A DNA stretch of 64,000 nucleotides from Methylobacterium crusticola (GTDB lineage Bacteria > Pseudomonadota > Alphaproteobacteria > Rhizobiales > Beijerinckiaceae). The translations under genes were made by a program, and so were the position numbers. The notes beneath the pieces are model-generated. The model did not search any database, was not told where the DNA came from, and worked only from the letters and a program-made list of their open reading frames with translations. This document shows positions 60,350 to 64,000 of this stretch, in pieces (position 1 is the stretch's first letter; the number at the start of each line of letters is the position of its first letter). The DNA is taken from positions 1 through 64,000 of the forward strand of contig NZ_QOWC01000012.1 of the NCBI RefSeq assembly GCF_003574465.1, in the 5' to 3' direction.

Positions 60350-60728
60350 CCCCCGCCCTCCATCCCGGCCCGGCCGCCTCCGGGCGCCGCCATCCTGGGG
60401 CCGACCATGCAGCGCGGCCGTTGCGCGGGAAATCATACGGAGGTTTAGGGCCGCGGGCCGACCCGCGGGGCCGGGGGCGGTCGTCCGCGCCGGCGTCGCG
60501 GCGCAGTCGCGGCGCGTACCGGGGCGCGCCGGCCCGAGCCGGGCGCGACGATGCTCGGTCGCCGCGGCGGTGATCCGATCCCGTCCACGGGCGTTGGTGG
60601 GGGGAGGGGTCCTGCGGGCGGCGCCGGCCGGCGCCCGTCCCGGACCGACGACGCGCGGGTGACCGCGACGGCACGCCGCCGCACACCTCCCGGGCGCCCG
60701 CGCCCGGCACAGCACGGGATCAACGAAC
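60350..60728. other. Intergenic region between the kinase operon and selO
   Basis: 379 bp with no convincing gene. It contains regulatory box 2 (60428-60449) facing left. The rest is very GC-rich and low in complexity; no promoter toward selO can be picked with confidence. Confidence 0.5.
60428..60449 (-). promoter_or_regulatory. Shared regulatory box 2, upstream of the histidine-kinase operon
   Basis: On the minus strand the box reads CTAAACCTCCGTATGATTTC (60448-60429), 20 of 22 bases identical to box 1. It carries TATGAT and lies 78 bp from the predicted start codon of the soluble kinase. Confidence 0.62.
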
Positions 60729-62207
60729 GTGACGGACGTGGCCATTCCCTTCGACAACACCTACGCGCGCCTGCCGGACCGGTTCTTCGCGCGGGTCGAC
60801 CCGACGCCCGTCGCGGCGCCGGCGCTGATCGCGCTCAACCGGGACCTCGCGCGCCGGCTCCGGCTCGATCCCGACCGGCTCGCCGGCCCCGAGGGGATCG
60901 CCGTGCTGGCGGGCAACCGCGTCCCGGCGGGGGCCGCGCCGCTGGCGGCGGCCTACGCGGGCCACCAGTTCGGCCAGCCGGTGCCGCAGCTCGGCGACGG
61001 CCGGGCCATCCTGCTCGGCGAGGTGACCGACCGGGACGGCGTCCGGCGCGACATCCAGCTCAAGGGGTCGGGGCCGACGCCGTTCTCCCGGAGCGGCGAC
61101 GGCCGCGCCGCGCTCGGGCCGGTGCTGCGCGAGTACGTCGTCAGCGAGGCCATGGCGGCCCTCGGGATCCCGACCACGCGGGCGCTCGCCGCGGTGTCGA
61201 CCGGCGAGACGGTGCGGCGGGAGCGGCCCCTCCCGGGCGCCGTGCTGACCCGGGTCGCCTCGAGCCACGTCCGGGTCGGGACCTTCCAGTTCTTCGCCTT
61301 CCGGCGCGACCCCGAGGCGCTGCGGGAGCTCGCCGACTACGTCATCGCCCGGCACTACCCGGAGGCCGCCGCGCAGGAGCAGCCCTACCGGGCGCTGCTC
61401 GCCGGCGTGATCGCGCGCCAGGCCGACCTCGTGGCGCGGTGGCTGCTCGTCGGGTTCATCCACGGCGTCATGAACACGGACAACATGTCGGTCGCCGGCG
61501 AGACCATCGATTACGGGCCCTGCGCCTTCCTGGACGCCTACGATCCCGCGGCGGTCCTCAGCGCCATCGACCAGCTCGGCCGCTACGCCTACGCCAACCA
61601 GCCCCGCATCGCGCACTGGAACCTGACCCGGCTCGCCGAGACCCTGGTGCCGCTCCTCGCCACGGAGGCGGACGAGGCCGTGGCGGTCGCGCAGGACGCG
61701 CTCGCCGCGTTCGCGCCGCGCTTCGAGGAGGCCTACCAGGCGGGCCTGCGCGGGAAGCTCGGCCTTCTCACGGCGCGGGAGGAGGACGTGGCGCTGGGCC
61801 AGGACCTCCTCGACCGGATGGCGGCGAACCGCGCCGACTTCACGCTGACGTTCCGGGACCTGGCGGCGGCGGCGGCGGACCCCTCGGCCCACGCCGCGGT
61901 CCGCGCGCGGTTCGACGACCCGGCGGCCTACGACGCCTGGGCGACGCGGTGGACGGCGCGCCTCGCCGGGGAGCCTGGGGAGCCGGGCGCCCGGCGCGAG
62001 GCCATGCGGGCGGTCAACCCCGCCTACATCCCGCGCAACCACCGGGTCGAGGCCGTCATCGAGGCCGCGATCGGCGGGGATCTCGGGCCGTTCCACGAGC
62101 TCCTCGCGGTCCTCGCCCGGCCCTACCAGGACCAGCCCGCCCACGCGCGCTACGCCGAGCCGCCCGCCGAGCACGAGCGCGTCCGGCGCACCTTCTGCGG
62201 GACGTAG
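60729..62207 (+). CDS. selO: SelO/YdiU-family protein adenylyltransferase
   Basis: 492 residues. A pseudokinase-fold enzyme that transfers AMP, not phosphate, to proteins and is linked to redox stress. Signatures are [13 protein letters not shown] at the start, [76 protein letters not shown] with its catalytic residues, [11 protein letters not shown], and the N-R-C motif region [12 protein letters not shown]. The C-terminal RTFCGT keeps a cysteine where animal SelO has selenocysteine. Start GTG at 60729. Confidence 0.93.
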   Translation: MTDVAIPFDNTYARLPDRFFARVDPTPVAAPALIALNRDLARRLRLDPDRLAGPEGIAVLAGNRVPAGAAPLAAAYAGHQFGQPVPQLGDGRAILLGEVTDRDGVRRDIQLKGSGPTPFSRSGDGRAALGPVLREYVVSEAMAALGIPTTRALAAVSTGETVRRERPLPGAVLTRVASSHVRVGTFQFFAFRRDPEALRELADYVIARHYPEAAAQEQPYRALLAGVIARQADLVARWLLVGFIHGVMNTDNMSVAGETIDYGPCAFLDAYDPAAVLSAIDQLGRYAYANQPRIAHWNLTRLAETLVPLLATEADEAVAVAQDALAAFAPRFEEAYQAGLRGKLGLLTAREEDVALGQDLLDRMAANRADFTLTFRDLAAAAADPSAHAAVRARFDDPAAYDAWATRWTARLAGEPGEPGARREAMRAVNPAYIPRNHRVEAVIEAAIGGDLGPFHELLAVLARPYQDQPAHARYAEPPAEHERVRRTFCGT

Positions 62208-62265
62208 GGCCCGCGAGCGGCCGGATCGCCCGGTCGAACGACCCGCAACCGAGGAGAGGACGGCC

Positions 62266-63162
62266 ATGGCGGACCCGCAGATGACGGCGCAGATCCGGGA
62301 CCGGGACGGCTTCATCGCCGCCCTCGACCAGAGCGGCGGGTCGACGCCCGGCGCGCTGCGCCTCTACGGCATCCCGGACGACGCCTACGCGGGCGAGGCC
62401 GAGATGTTCAGGCTCGTGCACGCGATGCGCGCGCGCATCATGGCGGCGCCCGCCTTCACGGGGGAGCGGGTCATCGCCGCCATCCTGTTCGAGCGCACGA
62501 TGGACGGGGACGTCCGGGGCGCGCCGGTCCCGGCCTTCCTGTGGGAGCAGCGGCGGGTCGTGCCGTTCCTGAAGGTCGACAAGGGACTGGAGCCGGAGGC
62601 CGACGGCGTCAGCCTGATGAAGCCGATGCCCGGGCTCGGCCCGCTCCTCGACCGGGCGGCGGCGCTCGGCGTGTTCGGCACCAAGATGCGCTCGGTCATC
62701 GCCCTGCCGTCGCGCACGGGCATCGCCGCGGTCGTGGCGCAGCAATTCGCCGTGGCGGCCGAGATCGCCCGGCACGGCCTGATGCCCATCATCGAGCCGG
62801 AGGTCTCGATCGGGTCGCCCGACAAGGCGGGCGCCGAGGCCATCCTGGTCGCGGCGCTGGCCGAGGCGCTCGACGCCCTGCCGGAGGAGCGCGCGGTCAT
62901 GCTCAAGCTGACGCTTCCCGAGGTGCCGGACCACTACGCGGCCCTGGTCCGCCACCCCCGGGTGGCCCGGGTGGTGGCCCTCTCCGGCGGGTACGCGCGG
63001 GCCCAGGCCTGCGCCCGCCTCGCGGCCAACCACGGGGTCGTCGCGAGCTTCTCGCGGGCCCTGACGGAGGACCTCAGGGCCTCGATGAGCGAGGCCGCGT
63101 TCGATGCGGCGCTGGAGCGGGCGATCGCGGAGATCTACCGGGCCTCGACGGTCAAGCACTGA
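62266..63162 (+). CDS. Fructose-bisphosphate aldolase class I
   Basis: 298 residues. Bacterial class I (Schiff-base) aldolase: ALDQSGGSTP at the start, PFLKVDKGLEPE, GVFGTKMRSVI, MPIIEPEVSIGSP, VMLKLTLPE with the Schiff-base lysine, ALSGGYARAQA and SFSRALTEDL. It splits fructose-1,6-bisphosphate to triose phosphates. GAGGAGAGG lies shortly before the ATG. It stands alone between selO and the transporter gene. Confidence 0.92.
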   Translation: MADPQMTAQIRDRDGFIAALDQSGGSTPGALRLYGIPDDAYAGEAEMFRLVHAMRARIMAAPAFTGERVIAAILFERTMDGDVRGAPVPAFLWEQRRVVPFLKVDKGLEPEADGVSLMKPMPGLGPLLDRAAALGVFGTKMRSVIALPSRTGIAAVVAQQFAVAAEIARHGLMPIIEPEVSIGSPDKAGAEAILVAALAEALDALPEERAVMLKLTLPEVPDHYAALVRHPRVARVVALSGGYARAQACARLAANHGVVASFSRALTEDLRASMSEAAFDAALERAIAEIYRASTVKH

Positions 63163-63226
63163 CGCCGGCCCGGCGGCGCTCCCGGCCCGGGACGCCGGGG
63201 CGGGGGGCTCGCGCCGGGGCACGCCC

Positions 63227-64000
63227 TCACAGGAGCCACGTCACGGCGAGACCCGCCGTCGCCAGGAAGGTCACCGCGGTGGTGAGCCAGCCGAGCACGT
63301 TCGTCGCGCGGCCGTTGACGCGCTCGCCCATGACCTGCCGGTCGTTGGTCATCAGCATCATCAGGAGCAGGAGCGGCGGCACCGAGAAGCCCTGCACGAT
63401 GCCCGACCAGACGAGGGCCCGCATCGGGTTGAAGCCCAGGAAGTTGAGCAGGACCGCCACCACCGTGACGAGGGCGATGACGGCGTAGAACAGCTTCGCC
63501 TCGCGGAGGCGCGCGTGCAGGCTGCCCTCGCGCCCGATCCCCTGCACGACGTCGTAGGCCGCGCCCGTGGTCATGACCGGCACGGCCAGGAAGCCGACGC
63601 CGACGACGCCGAGGGCGAACAGGTACTTGGCGGCGGGCCCGGCGAGGGGCTCCAGGGCCGCCGCCGCCTGGGCGGCGCTCTCGATCTCGGTCTGGCCCGC
63701 CGGGTGCAGGGTCGCGCCCGTGGACAGGATGATGAAGTACAGGATCACGTTCGAGAACAGCATCCCGGCGAGCACGTCGCGGCGGGTGCGCCGCAGTTCC
63801 GCGTCGGTGGCGCCCTTGCGCTCCCGGAGCGTGCGCCGCCCCTGGCCGATCTCCTCCTCGACCTCCTGGTTCGACTGCCAGGTGTAGATGTAGGCCGAGA
63901 GCGAGGTGCCGATGCAGGCCACCACCATCGACAGGAAGTCGGCGTCGAAGCGCAACTGCGGCACCAGGGTGTGGCGCAGGACCTCCGCGGGGTCGGGCCT
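63227..64000 (-). CDS. NRAMP-family divalent metal transporter (partial, 5' end outside window)
   Basis: 258 codons are visible, the C-terminal part; the frame stays open to the window edge, so the start lies beyond 64000. Visible regions: LRFDADFLSMVVACIGTSLSAYIYTWQSNQEVEEE, then hydrophobic helices (LAGMLFSNVILYFIILSTGATL, YLFALGVVGVGFLAVPVMTTGAAY, FYAVIALVTVVAVLLNFLGFNPMRALVWSGIVQG, PPLLLLMMLMTN) and VMGERVNGRATNVLGW. These fit the COG1914 NRAMP group, proton-coupled Mn/Fe importers or relatives. Metal choice cannot be judged, because the DPGN motif of helix 1 is outside the window. Confidence 0.88.
   Translation of the reverse strand, partial: RPDPAEVLRHTLVPQLRFDADFLSMVVACIGTSLSAYIYTWQSNQEVEEEIGQGRRTLRERKGATDAELRRTRRDVLAGMLFSNVILYFIILSTGATLHPAGQTEIESAAQAAAALEPLAGPAAKYLFALGVVGVGFLAVPVMTTGAAYDVVQGIGREGSLHARLREAKLFYAVIALVTVVAVLLNFLGFNPMRALVWSGIVQGFSVPPLLLLMMLMTNDRQVMGERVNGRATNVLGWLTTAVTFLATAGLAVTWLL

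Noticed and set aside
1-64000. CRISPR arrays, insertion sequences, rRNA or tRNA genes
   Set aside because: No regular repeat-spacer array, transposase-like protein or recognisable RNA gene was found. The tandem repeats are 15-23 bp units without spacers.

Overview
The window is about 64 kb of very GC-rich DNA (AT-rich stretches occur only in promoters) with dense genes and frequent ATGA/GTGA start-stop overlaps. An EcfG-type sigma factor next to a NepR-type anti-sigma factor, cobalamin genes (cobT, cobS, cobQ), a UvsE-type UV endonuclease, trehalose-6-phosphate synthase and many FixJ-like signalling parts all fit an alphaproteobacterium of the Hyphomicrobiales. Methylobacterium or a close relative is my best guess, but no single marker here proves the genus.

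Region 1 (1-15.7 kb) is a surface-polysaccharide locus. It holds an O-antigen ligase/polymerase-like membrane protein, a Wzx-type flippase, two GT4 glycosyltransferases, a GT26 (WecG/TagA/CpsF) transferase, the UDP-ManNAcA pair wecB/wecC, a CapK/PaaK-like adenylate-forming enzyme, a heparinase II/III-like protein and a Wzz/GumC-like chain-length protein. The initiating transferase and outer-membrane exporter are not here and probably lie to the left.

Region 2 (15.8-23.8 kb) is the most unusual part. One cassette has a carrier protein divergent from an acyl-CoA-dehydrogenase-like flavoprotein followed by a seryl-tRNA-synthetase-like amino acid:[carrier protein] ligase. A second has a carrier protein, an AMP-forming ligase and an SDR reductase in an overlapping operon, divergent from a GNAT-like protein and a ThDP enzyme. 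Together they look like a small carrier-protein pathway that may make an acyl or aminoacyl decoration for the neighbouring polysaccharide; that link is inference.

Region 3 (23.7-37.9 kb) is mostly housekeeping: a TetR/tautomerase pair with a palindromic operator inside its promoter, a methyltransferase, endonuclease III, a RecD2-like helicase, a penicillin-acylase-family protein, cobT, cobS, a retropepsin-like protease and otsA.

Region 4 (38-47.2 kb) carries general-stress elements: a four-gene membrane/coiled-coil operon behind an EcfG-type promoter, uvsE, moaC-moeA, nepR-ecfG without phyR, and a small gene behind a second EcfG-type promoter. Region 5 (47.2-56.5 kb) has a 1305-residue double glycosyltransferase with N-terminal repeats, cobQ, and a group of very small genes around a cold-shock gene. 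Region 6 (56.5-60.7 kb) is a FixJ-type two-component cluster (two histidine kinases, a LuxR-type regulator, a receiver-only protein) in which two transcription units share a near-identical box at the same distance from their start codons. The right end has selO, a class I aldolase and a truncated NRAMP transporter.
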